From Bradyrhizobium aeschynomenes (lineage in GTDB: Bacteria > Pseudomonadota > Alphaproteobacteria > Rhizobiales > Xanthobacteraceae), in NCBI RefSeq assembly GCF_013178945.1, contig NZ_JABFDM010000002.1:620001-684000 (forward strand): a DNA stretch of 64,000 bases, written 5' to 3'. This document shows, in pieces, positions 8,908 to 16,262 of this stretch; the first letter of the stretch is position 1; every line of letters starts with the position of its first letter. The position numbers were made by a program, and so were the translations under genes. Under the pieces are notes generated by a model, which searched no databases, had not been told where the DNA came from, and was given only the letters and a program-made list of their open reading frames with translations.

Positions 8908-10191
8908 ATGACCGCTGCCATCGTTGCCGTCTTCACGCTCGCTTATGCCGTGGTGGCGCTCGAACATCCGTTCCGGATCAACAAGGCAGCGACCGCTCTG
9001 GTCGGGGCCGGGCTGATGTGGACCATCTATGCCGTGATGGGCGCCACGGCTCCGGCAGTGGCGGCCGAGCTCAACGAGTCCGTAGCCTCGACCGCACAGA
9101 TCATCTTCTTCCTGATCGGAGCCATGACCATCGTCGAGGTCATCGATGCCCATAACGGCTTCGAGGTCGTGACCTCGCTGATCGGCACCCGCAACCAGGT
9201 CGCCCTGGTCTGGCTGGTCGGCTTCGTCACCTTCTTCCTCAGCGCCATGCTCGACAATCTCACCACCACGATCGTGATGGTATCGCTGATGAAGAAGCTG
9301 TCCGGCCGCGACGAGGACCGTCTGGTCTTCGCCTCGATCATCGTCATCGCCGCCAATGCCGGCGGCGCCTGGTCGGCGATCGGCGACGTCACAACGACCA
9401 TGCTGTGGATCGGCGGCCAGATCACGCCGCTTGCGATCATGAAGTCCGTCTTCGTTCCGTCGCTGCTGAATCTCGTGGTGCCGCTCGCCGTCGTCGGCTT
9501 CACCCTGCGCGGCAAGCAGCTCGTGCCGCCGGCAAGCGCGGGCCTGGCCTCGATCAGCCCGATCCTGCCGTTCGAGCGCAATCTGATGTTCTTCATGGGC
9601 CTCGGCATCCTGGTCGCGGTGCCGGTCTTCAAGGCGGTGACACATCTGCCGCCGTTCATGGGCATCCTGTTCGGCCTCGGCCTGTTGTGGATGGTCGGCG
9701 AGATCATCCATCGCGAGAAGGCCTCCGAGCAGAAGCAGCGCCTGACGCTCGTCCACGCGCTGACGCGCATCGACATGCCCTCGATCGTGTTCTTCATCGG
9801 CATCCTGCTGGCCGTTGCCGCGCTCGAGCACACCCATATCCTGCAGGCGCTGGCGCAATGGCTCGACCGCACCGTCGGTCGGCTCGACCTGATCGTGATC
9901 GTTCTCGGGCTCGCCAGCGCCGTGATCGACAACGTGCCGCTGGTGGCGGCCTCGATGGGCATGTACAGCCTGAGCCAGTTTCCGCCGGACAGCTTCCTGT
10001 GGGAGTTCATCGCCTATTGCGCCGGCACCGGCGGCTCGATCCTGATCATCGGCTCGGCGGCGGGTGTCGCCGCGATGGGGCTCGAGAACATCCATTTCTT
10101 CTGGTACGTGCGCCGCATCAGCGGCATCGCGCTGCTCGGCTATTTCGCCGGTGCCGCGGCGTATATCGTCCAGTACAATCTGCTGCATTGA
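8908..10191 (+). CDS. nhaD: NhaD-type Na+/H+ antiporter (ion transporter superfamily)
   Basis: 427 residues with about a dozen hydrophobic helices. Family signatures include FFLIGAMTIVEVIDAHNGF, FFLSAMLDNLTTTIVMVSL, AANAGGAWSAIGDVTTTMLW in the first half and SAVIDNVPLVAA with AGTGGSILIIGSAAG in the second. This inverted pair of 'N-T' motifs is typical of the NhaD/ArsB fold. It exchanges sodium for protons in the inner membrane; other cations are possible. ATG at 8908 is chosen because the hydrophobic N-terminus begins there; an upstream extension lacks similarity. It is 112 bases after the photolyase gene on the same strand. Confidence 0.85.
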   Translation: MTAAIVAVFTLAYAVVALEHPFRINKAATALVGAGLMWTIYAVMGATAPAVAAELNESVASTAQIIFFLIGAMTIVEVIDAHNGFEVVTSLIGTRNQVALVWLVGFVTFFLSAMLDNLTTTIVMVSLMKKLSGRDEDRLVFASIIVIAANAGGAWSAIGDVTTTMLWIGGQITPLAIMKSVFVPSLLNLVVPLAVVGFTLRGKQLVPPASAGLASISPILPFERNLMFFMGLGILVAVPVFKAVTHLPPFMGILFGLGLLWMVGEIIHREKASEQKQRLTLVHALTRIDMPSIVFFIGILLAVAALEHTHILQALAQWLDRTVGRLDLIVIVLGLASAVIDNVPLVAASMGMYSLSQFPPDSFLWEFIAYCAGTGGSILIIGSAAGVAAMGLENIHFFWYVRRISGIALLGYFAGAAAYIVQYNLLH

Positions 10192-10204
10192 GCGGATTGA
10201 TCGC

Positions 10205-12286
10205 ATGCGACGGTCGTGGCGCATCCCTGCAAACGTCGCGACCGTCCTGCTCGGCGCAATTGTCCTGCTCGGTGCAATCGTTCTGCTCGGCGCAAGCCTG
10301 GGCCGCGCCGACGACGGGGCGATCCGAAGCGGCTACGCGCTGAGCTCCGCCGGCTGCGGCGAAGGGTCCCTCGCCTTTCCGCGCCTGCAGATCGACATGA
10401 AGGCCGGCTTTTGCGCCGGCCTCGTCGCCAGCCGCGACGACGGCCTGAAATTTCCGCGCAACATCGTGCAGATTCCCGGCAAGCCGCTGTTCGTGGTCGC
10501 CGACATGGGCGGCTGGGGCCATGACGACGGCCGGCTGCTGATCCTCGATCCCGCAGCACCCGCCGGCCAGCGCGTTCGCGAGGCGCTCACGCGGCTGTCC
10601 TATCCGTTCGGTCTCGCGGTTGGTCCTGATGGAAAGATCTACGCCTCGACCGACACCTCGATCTTCCGCGTCGATCCGCTCGCCCCCAATCCAAGAGCGA
10701 CGGTCGAGACCATCATCCGCGACCTGCCCGGACGCAAGCTCACCTCGCCGGACGGCACCAGGGTCACTGAGAGCGCCCATCCGCTGAAGGCCTTTGCCTT
10801 CGATCGCACCGGCCGCCTGTTCGTGAACATCGGCTCGCACAACGACAACTGCTTCTCGCCGGCGCCGATCACGCGGCCTTGCGCCGCGGGCGAAGGCGAC
10901 TCTCCGCTGGCCGCGATCTGGCTGTTCACACCCCCCACCGGCGGCGTCTTTCCGGCGTTGAAATCCGGCGTGCCCGATCCGCCGCATCAGGTGTTCGCGC
11001 GCGGCCTGCGCAACTCGATGGCGCTGGCGCTGCATCCGCGCTTTCCCGATCCGGGCATGGCCTTCCTGCAGGGCGAGAACGCGCGCGATCTCCAGGACGT
11101 CTTCGCACCGAACGAGGAGATCAACGCGATCGAGCAAGGCCGTCACTATGGCTGGCCCTATTGCTACGATCTCGCCACCCAGAGCCCCGAGTTCAAGCGC
11201 GTGCTGCAGTCGGGTCCATTGAAGAACCTCTGCAACGACAGCGCGCTCTACAAGCAGCCCTGGTCGCTGCTGCCGCCGCATGGCGCACCGCTCGGCATGC
11301 TCTACTACACCGGCGACCGCTTTCAGGACCTCAAGGGCAAGCTGCTCGTCGGCCTGCACGGCTACCGGCCGACCGGCAGCCGGCTGCTCGCCTATGACGT
11401 CGACGAGAACGGCTTGCCGAAAGTGAGCCCGGCGCCGGTGCGCTATCACGTCAGCTGCGCGGCCGAGCCGACCCGCGCCTTCCAGACGGCGTCGGGCCCC
11501 GCGCCTGCTGCCGCCTTCGACGAGATCATCTCCGGCTGGCACCGCGTCAACGGCATCCGGCCGCAGGGCGCGCCCGTCGGCTTGACGATCGCCAGCGACG
11601 GCGCGCTCTGGCTGGTCGAGGACAAGAACCAGACCGTGATCCGCATCGACCGCTCCAGCGCGGCGGCGCCGGCGCCGCTGCCGTGCGAGACCAGGAGCGA
11701 TCAACTGATCGATCGGCTGGCAGCCCTCGTCATCGACAATGCCGCGAGCCGCGCGCGGCTGACGACGGTTCGCAAGGATCTGGTCGAGAAACACTGCAGC
11801 GGGTGCCATTCGGATTTCGGTCTCGAGGCCGGCCAATCCGAAGCCGAGAAGGACAAGGCCCTGCTGCGCTTCCTGCTGGCGCAGGATGGCTGGATCTATC
11901 CCGGCGATCCCGACGCCGGCCGGCTGCGGCAGCGCCTGCGCGGCCTTGGCAGCGAGCGGCAGATGCCGCCGGGCGCAAATCTCGTCAAGACGGAACCAGG
12001 CTACGCCAAGCTGCTTGATGTCGCCGACGATCTCGTCGCCCGCATGGTTCCGGGCATCCGGATGCGCGTCAAGCCGGGCGGCCCGCCGCACCGCAAGTTC
12101 GTTGCCGCCGACGGCCGCGAATGCGGCGACATTCCGTTCGGCAAGGTCGTCGTGGTGACGGAGCGCTTCGCCGTCAATAAGCCCGGCTTCAGCCGTTTCT
12201 TCCGGCCGGCCGACACCCATCTCAACGGCGCCTGCACGGACGACAATGGCTATTACATCCAACAGCAGTTTCTGGTGCCGCTCTGA
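10205..12286 (+). CDS. Secreted sorbosone/glucose dehydrogenase-like beta-propeller fused to cytochrome c
   Basis: 693 residues. The N-terminus is a signal peptide (MRRSWRIPANVATVLLGAIV, three near-identical VLLGA segments, then SLGRADD). A six-bladed GSDH/PQQ-type propeller occupies about 60-510 (PRNIVQIPGKPLFVVADMGG, FGLAVGPDGKIYAS, FAFDRTGRLFVNIGSHNDNC, FARGLRNSMALALHP, GRHYGWPYCYD). A class I cytochrome c segment follows with the heme motif CSGCH at C531, C534 and H535. The protein likely oxidises a sugar, aldose or polyol in the periplasm and passes electrons to its own heme. The substrate is unknown. It starts 13 bases after nhaD. The cofactor could be PQQ, but no PQQ gene is nearby. 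Confidence 0.8.
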   Translation: MRRSWRIPANVATVLLGAIVLLGAIVLLGASLGRADDGAIRSGYALSSAGCGEGSLAFPRLQIDMKAGFCAGLVASRDDGLKFPRNIVQIPGKPLFVVADMGGWGHDDGRLLILDPAAPAGQRVREALTRLSYPFGLAVGPDGKIYASTDTSIFRVDPLAPNPRATVETIIRDLPGRKLTSPDGTRVTESAHPLKAFAFDRTGRLFVNIGSHNDNCFSPAPITRPCAAGEGDSPLAAIWLFTPPTGGVFPALKSGVPDPPHQVFARGLRNSMALALHPRFPDPGMAFLQGENARDLQDVFAPNEEINAIEQGRHYGWPYCYDLATQSPEFKRVLQSGPLKNLCNDSALYKQPWSLLPPHGAPLGMLYYTGDRFQDLKGKLLVGLHGYRPTGSRLLAYDVDENGLPKVSPAPVRYHVSCAAEPTRAFQTASGPAPAAAFDEIISGWHRVNGIRPQGAPVGLTIASDGALWLVEDKNQTVIRIDRSSAAAPAPLPCETRSDQLIDRLAALVIDNAASRARLTTVRKDLVEKHCSGCHSDFGLEAGQSEAEKDKALLRFLLAQDGWIYPGDPDAGRLRQRLRGLGSERQMPPGANLVKTEPGYAKLLDVADDLVARMVPGIRMRVKPGGPPHRKFVAADGRECGDIPFGKVVVVTERFAVNKPGFSRFFRPADTHLNGACTDDNGYYIQQQFLVPL
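10244..10297 (+). repeat. Three tandem 18-bp units inside a signal-peptide coding region
   Basis: Three consecutive 18-base units (10244-10261, 10262-10279, 10280-10297), each close to GTCCTGCTCGGCGCAATT, encode VLLGAI-VLLGAI-VLLGAS in the hydrophobic core of the dehydrogenase signal peptide. Units differ at only a few positions, so they are probably a recent duplication or slippage product. Confidence 0.9.
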
Positions 12287-12319
12287 AAGCAAGCAGCGGC
12301 CGTTTCCGCCGCGGCCCAT

Positions 12320-12434
12320 CCTTCGAGACGCCCGCCTCCGGCGGGCTCCTCAGGATGAAGGTGTCGCGCGCGGCGCCTCTGATGATCCTCATGGTGAGGA
12401 GCGCCGCGCGCGGCGCGTCTCGAACCATGAGGCC
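12320..12434. repeat. Dispersed modular intergenic repeat, family R5, copy a
   Basis: CTTCGAGACGCC...GCTCCTCAGGATGAAGG is followed by CATGGTGAGGAGCGCC...CGTCTCGAACCATGAGGC. Each half is an imperfect palindrome. A second copy at 42561-42670 carries the same two modules in swapped order. The family is common, from memory, between Bradyrhizobium genes. Confidence 0.85.
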
Positions 12435-12440
12435 ACCGAT

Positions 12441-12590
12441 CGTAGGGTGGGCAAAGCGACCGCCACCGGCGGCGCGTGCGAACCGGCCGCGAACGTCGCC
12501 GGTCCTGATGGTGGGCAGGCCGTGCAGGAGACCGCGTTTGGACGCTGGATGCGTCGTCTTGCGTCTTTGCCCACCCTACGCATCTCGCGT
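12441..12590. repeat. Inverted 'GTAGGGTGGGCAAAG' repeat, family R4, copy a
   Basis: CGTAGGGTGGGCAAAG (12441-12456) is mirrored by CTTTGCCCACCCTACG (12565-12580). The element overlaps the apparent 5' end of the SMP-30-like gene. A related copy lies at 43489-43640. Confidence 0.85.
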
Positions 12591-13493
12591 TGGGTGTTGA
12601 TCGCAATGCTCACCGTTGCGCCCGCCCTCGCCGCCCCCAAGCTGTTCGAGAGCAGCCAGCTCACGCCGTCAGGCGAATACACCTTCGGCATCGAAGGCCC
12701 CGCTGTCGATCGCGACGGCAATCTCTACGTCGTTAATCTTGGGAAGGCCGGCACTATCGGCCGGCTCGCACCGGAAGCGACCGCGTCGGAAACATTCACC
12801 GAGCTGCCCGAGGGCAGCATCGGCAACGCGATCCGCATCGACGCCACCGGCACGATGTTCATCGCCGACTACAAGAAGCACAACATCTTCGCCATCGCGC
12901 CCGGCACCACCGAACCCCGCCTCGTCTTCCATGCCGACGAGATGAGCCAACCGAACGACATCACGCTGGCGCGCAACGGCACGATCTATGCGAGCGACCC
13001 GAGCTGGAAGTCGCGCAGCGGCCGCATCTGGCGGATCGCGAAGGGGCCCGATGGAACGATGCAAGGCGTCGCGATGACGTCACCACGCGCCATGGGCACC
13101 ACCAACGGCATCGATCTCAGCCCCGACGGCCGCACGCTCTATGTCGGCGAATCCAACAGCGGTGAGATCTGGTCATATGCGATGCAAAACGATGCGCTGG
13201 CCCAGCCCAGGCTGATCGCGAAATTCGAGCCGAACACCATCGACGGCCTGCGCACCGACGCCAACGGCCGACTGTTCGTCGCGCGCATCCTGAAGGGCAC
13301 GATCGCCGTGCTCGCGCCAGACGGCCGCATGGTCCGGGATATTGCGCTGAAAGCCAAGGAGCCGACCAACCTCGCCTTCGGCGGCAGCGACGGCAAGACG
13401 GTGTATGTGACGCAGCGCCAGGGCGGCTTCATCGAGTCGTTCCGGACTGATGTCGAGGGACGTGAGCATTGTTTGCAGATGCGGAAGTGCTGA
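12549..13493 (+). CDS. SMP-30/gluconolactonase-like secreted beta-propeller
   Basis: 314 residues if begun at the ATG at 12549, giving a plausible signal peptide (MRRLASLPTLRISRWVLIAM, LTVAPALAAP). The shorter alternative at 12606 starts MLTVAPALAAP. Propeller blades read GIEGPAVDRDGNLYVVNLG, NAIRIDATGTMFIADYKKH, QPNDITLARNGTIYASDPSW, TNGIDLSPDGRTLYVGESNS and IDGLRTDANGRLFVARIL. These fit a lactonase or strictosidine-synthase-like propeller that hydrolyses sugar lactones. It follows the sorbosone-dehydrogenase-like gene, whose product would be a lactone, so the pair may act in sequence. The first 19 codons lie within repeat family R4, so the start may have been supplied by the repeat. Confidence 0.7.
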   Translation: MRRLASLPTLRISRWVLIAMLTVAPALAAPKLFESSQLTPSGEYTFGIEGPAVDRDGNLYVVNLGKAGTIGRLAPEATASETFTELPEGSIGNAIRIDATGTMFIADYKKHNIFAIAPGTTEPRLVFHADEMSQPNDITLARNGTIYASDPSWKSRSGRIWRIAKGPDGTMQGVAMTSPRAMGTTNGIDLSPDGRTLYVGESNSGEIWSYAMQNDALAQPRLIAKFEPNTIDGLRTDANGRLFVARILKGTIAVLAPDGRMVRDIALKAKEPTNLAFGGSDGKTVYVTQRQGGFIESFRTDVEGREHCLQMRKC

Positions 13494-13629
13494 CTGGTCC
13501 TAAGCTCATACGACCTGCGAAGGACCAAACCTTCATCCGCGACATCTACGCGTAGGCCGAACTTCACGCTTGCCCGAACAATCAGGACATCGCTACATTT
13601 GCTTGGCAACTGACGACATTTCGTCGGCG

Positions 13630-14442
13630 ATGGAGGCACAGGTGGCGAAGAACGTTGTGCTGCCGGCAATCGTTCTTGCGATCATAGGCATCGCTCTCGT
13701 TGTGCTTGCTGTCGTCGCCATCTCCCTGTTTGCCTTACCAGGCTGGATCGGACTTGTCGCACTCGGCGCGTGGCTGATCATCGCTTGCATCTATGTCCTG
13801 CTCGTTCCCAAACCCGAACAGAACACCGACCCTCTGGCAGGGATCCTGGATGACCCGGCCGAGAGATCGCCGGTCATCGACCGGCTGCTGGCCGTTGCTC
13901 TCAGCATCGTGCTCTTCCTGGCGTTTCGAAGCTTGGCTTTTCAAGCGGAAGTCGTCGCAGGTCATTCGATGCTTCCGGGATTTCGGGACGGGCAGGTATT
14001 CGTCATTTCGAAATTCGCCTATGGCTACGGCCGATACTCCTTTCCGCTCGGCCTCGTCGACTTCGAAGGTCGGCTTCTCGGAAAAACGCCGGGGCTGGGC
14101 GACGTCATCGTCTACCGCAATGTCGAAACTGACCAGGACGCGATAAGTCGGGTGATGGGAAAAGAAAACGACCAGATCGAACTGTCGAACGGGACGCTCC
14201 GGATCAACGGCAAGCCGGCCCAGGTTGAAGACGGCGAACAAATGAACCCGAACGTTCGGCGAGAAACATTACCAAACGGCGTCGACTACCCTATCCGGTC
14301 CAACCCGAGCCTATCGAATGGCCGTACATACCGTGTACCAGCAGGAAACGTCCTGGTGATGGGCGACAATCGCCAGCTTGCCGCACCAACCGTCGTGCCG
14401 CTCAAGACCGTCATCGGAAGAGTAGCGTTTCAACTCAGATGA
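13630..14442 (+). CDS. S26 signal peptidase-like membrane protein with an altered active site
   Basis: 270 residues from ATG 13630. Two N-terminal membrane helices (about 10-58) are followed by a third (about 86-100), then a type I signal peptidase-like fold. The serine nucleophile motif GHSMLPGF is intact (S113). The next conserved box reads GDVIVYRNVETDQDAISRVM, where active enzymes have 'YIKR': the general-base lysine position is S173. The last box, MGDNRQLAAPTVV, lacks the usual SxDSR. Either the base comes from elsewhere or this is a non-catalytic relative. No secretion gene is adjacent. A TTG at 13570 would add 20 residues and is less likely. Confidence 0.75.
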   Translation: MEAQVAKNVVLPAIVLAIIGIALVVLAVVAISLFALPGWIGLVALGAWLIIACIYVLLVPKPEQNTDPLAGILDDPAERSPVIDRLLAVALSIVLFLAFRSLAFQAEVVAGHSMLPGFRDGQVFVISKFAYGYGRYSFPLGLVDFEGRLLGKTPGLGDVIVYRNVETDQDAISRVMGKENDQIELSNGTLRINGKPAQVEDGEQMNPNVRRETLPNGVDYPIRSNPSLSNGRTYRVPAGNVLVMGDNRQLAAPTVVPLKTVIGRVAFQLR

Positions 14443-14485
14443 ACTCGGGCTTGTTTCCGACCTAATGCATCGCGGCCTTACTGCT

Positions 14486-14541
14486 CTTTGTTCGCAGGCG
14501 GACCATGGGTGATCACCCGGCATTCCCTGCGCCCTCTTGCC
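14486..14541. repeat. Dispersed repeat fragment, family R7, copy a
   Basis: GCAGGCGGACCATGGGTGA followed by TCACCCGGCATTCC and a GCGCCCTCTTGCC tail matches the segment at 43120-43190 with small differences. This is one module of a larger dispersed Bradyrhizobium-type repeat. Confidence 0.7.
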
Positions 14542-14649
14542 ATCAAGAAGGTCGAGCTCATCAGCATGACTCCGACACATCGTGTCGCGAGACTGCACCT
14601 GCATATCCACGATCAGCCATCAGGAACAGACGTGCAAAAAACTCGCTGC

Positions 14650-14803
14650 CATCCCGGACAAGCTGTGCCAACGCGACAGCGTTGGTGCGGCGCCGACCCT
14701 GGTTCCATACTCACAGGCCGCGGCGCGAGGCACAGTCTTGGTCAGCCAGCGCGCTCAATGACGGACGTCGGTGGTGATCGGTCCCGGCTTTCGCCGGGAC
14801 GAC
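14650..14803. repeat. Dispersed 'CCCGGACAAGC...CGCCGGGACGAC' repeat, family R6, copy c (degraded)
   Basis: Outer modules ATCCCGGACAAGCTGTGCC and GTCCCGGCTTTCGCCGGGAC enclose GCGCCGACCCTGGTTCCATAC. The same modules occur, better preserved, at 43299-43453 and 43649-43801. Together with R7 this fills the gap between the signal peptidase-like gene and the small secreted protein gene; nothing else is recognisable there. Confidence 0.7.
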
Positions 14804-14900
14804 ACCCATTGTGAGGCAGGCCGCTCGCCCCTCGCCGGCACGAATCGTCCATCGCATGCGTGCTGACGAGGACGACGGGCCGAGCGTCACCGTGAAACGA

Positions 14901-15272
14901 CTACCGCCCGTACACCACCGGCGCTCGTTGGACGATCAGCGGCGGCGGCAGGTCGCGCTGCCAGACGCGGCCGTCATCGAACTGGATGCGCATGCCGTCG
15001 GGCGAATACACCGCACTCTCGTCACGCGCGTCGATCCACAGCCGGCTGTTGGGCGCATTCCAGTCCGGCCAGGCCTGGAGGGACTCGCCGGTCTCTGTGG
15101 TCAGGTTCACCGAATCGCCGTTCTGCGTCACGAAGGCCGGCGCGCCGATCATGCCGTCGCGGCACATCTGGATGCAGCGGTAGGTGCCGGTGAGATTGGC
15201 GCTCGGCTGGGCCGAGGCAGAGCCGGCGACGCAGGCGCCGACGAGGCCAATGAGGATTGCAACGCGTTTCAT
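14901..15272 (-). CDS. Small secreted protein of unknown function
   Basis: 123 residues. A clear signal peptide (MKRVAILIGLVGACVAGSAS, cleavage after ASA) precedes a compact domain with TGTYRCIQMCRDG, a pair of cysteines that could form a disulfide. GDSVNLTTETGES, DWNAPNSRLWIDARDESAVY and DDGRVWQRDLPPP follow, suggesting a small beta-rich periplasmic fold. I do not recognise a characterised family. It lies 111 bases downstream of the second transglutaminase gene on the same strand and may be the last gene of that operon. An in-frame ATG 63 bases upstream is rejected because the signal peptide begins at 15272. Confidence 0.7.
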   Translation of the reverse strand: MKRVAILIGLVGACVAGSASAQPSANLTGTYRCIQMCRDGMIGAPAFVTQNGDSVNLTTETGESLQAWPDWNAPNSRLWIDARDESAVYSPDGMRIQFDDGRVWQRDLPPPLIVQRAPVVYGR

Positions 15273-15383
15273 CTCGATCACTCCATCGCTCGAAAGGGTC
15301 AGCCAGCCCCCATTCGGGCCCCTCGGCCGGATCAAGTGCGATGCGAGAAGAAAGTTCCGGATATTCCCGGCGGGGGAACTGCC

Positions 15384-16262
15384 CTACTCGACCAGCACGA
15401 CGTCGACGGCGACGCCCAGCTTCTGCTTTGGCGAGCCGACGATGATGCCGTCGACCGGCGAGACGTCGGAGAAGTCACGGCCCATGCCGAGGATGATGTG
15501 ATCGTTGCCGACGACGAGGTCGTTGGTCGGATCGAAGCCGATCCAGCCGAGCGCCTCGCCGCACCAAAGCGACACCCAGGCGTGGGTGGCATCGGCGCCC
15601 TGCAGCTGCTTCTCGCCCTCCGGGGGAATCGTCCTCAGATAGCCGCTGACATAGGCCGCCGGCAGACCGAGGCCCCGCAGGCCCGCGATCATGACATGGG
15701 CAAAATCCTGGCAGACGCCGTGACGATTGTCGAACACCTCGCGCAGCGGCGTCGAGATCACCGTCGCCTTCGGGTCGTATTTGAACTCGTTGCGGATGCG
15801 CCGCATCAGGTCGGCGGCACCCGCCACGATGCCGGTCTCCGCCTTGAAGCTCGCGGCTGCATAGTCGGTCACCGGCTGGAGCACCGGGACCAGCGCACTG
15901 GCGAACACGTAGCCGATCGGCGAGGACGGGCCGAGGCTGGTCGCCTCGAAGGCATCGTCGCGAACGCTTTCCCAGCTCGCGCAGGGCGCGTCGCGCTCGG
16001 GCGGTGTGCGCATCAGCTTGACCCGCGAGCGCGAGTCGATGCGCAAATGGCGGTGCTGGGTGTCGATCACGACGCTCTCGGTCAGCGTGCCGAAGAAGTC
16101 GCGGCGCGCCGTTCGCTCCGATGGGCGGGGCCGGATGTCGACGCTGTGCGAGATCAGCTCCTGGCCGTCGCCGCTGAGCGGCTCCAGCCGGAGAGAGCAG
16201 CGCGCGAAGCTGACCGCGCTTTCATACTCATAGGTGGTGACATGCCGGATGTCGTAGATCAC
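15384..16262 (-). CDS. Transglutaminase-like cysteine peptidase/ligase
   Basis: 292 residues. An N-terminal Bact_transglu_N-type beta domain (MIYDIRHVTTYEYESAVSFA) is followed by a transglutaminase core. The catalytic triad is visible as C184 (HGVCQDFAH), H227 (ATHAWVSLW) and D244 (GFDPTND). Such proteins hydrolyse or transfer peptide/amide bonds. The ATG at 16262 overlaps the stop of the upstream ATP-grasp/alpha-E gene by four bases, so translation is coupled. With the two genes upstream it forms the transglutaminase/ATP-grasp/alpha-E module predicted to build and trim peptide tags or amide-linked metabolites. There is no signal peptide, so it is cytosolic. Confidence 0.92.
   Translation of the reverse strand: MIYDIRHVTTYEYESAVSFARCSLRLEPLSGDGQELISHSVDIRPRPSERTARRDFFGTLTESVVIDTQHRHLRIDSRSRVKLMRTPPERDAPCASWESVRDDAFEATSLGPSSPIGYVFASALVPVLQPVTDYAAASFKAETGIVAGAADLMRRIRNEFKYDPKATVISTPLREVFDNRHGVCQDFAHVMIAGLRGLGLPAAYVSGYLRTIPPEGEKQLQGADATHAWVSLWCGEALGWIGFDPTNDLVVGNDHIILGMGRDFSDVSPVDGIIVGSPKQKLGVAVDVVLVE

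Noticed and set aside
13570..13629. Upstream TTG start for the signal peptidase-like protein
   Set aside because: The added residues are polar and unlike the family; the ATG at 13630 begins right before the first membrane helix.
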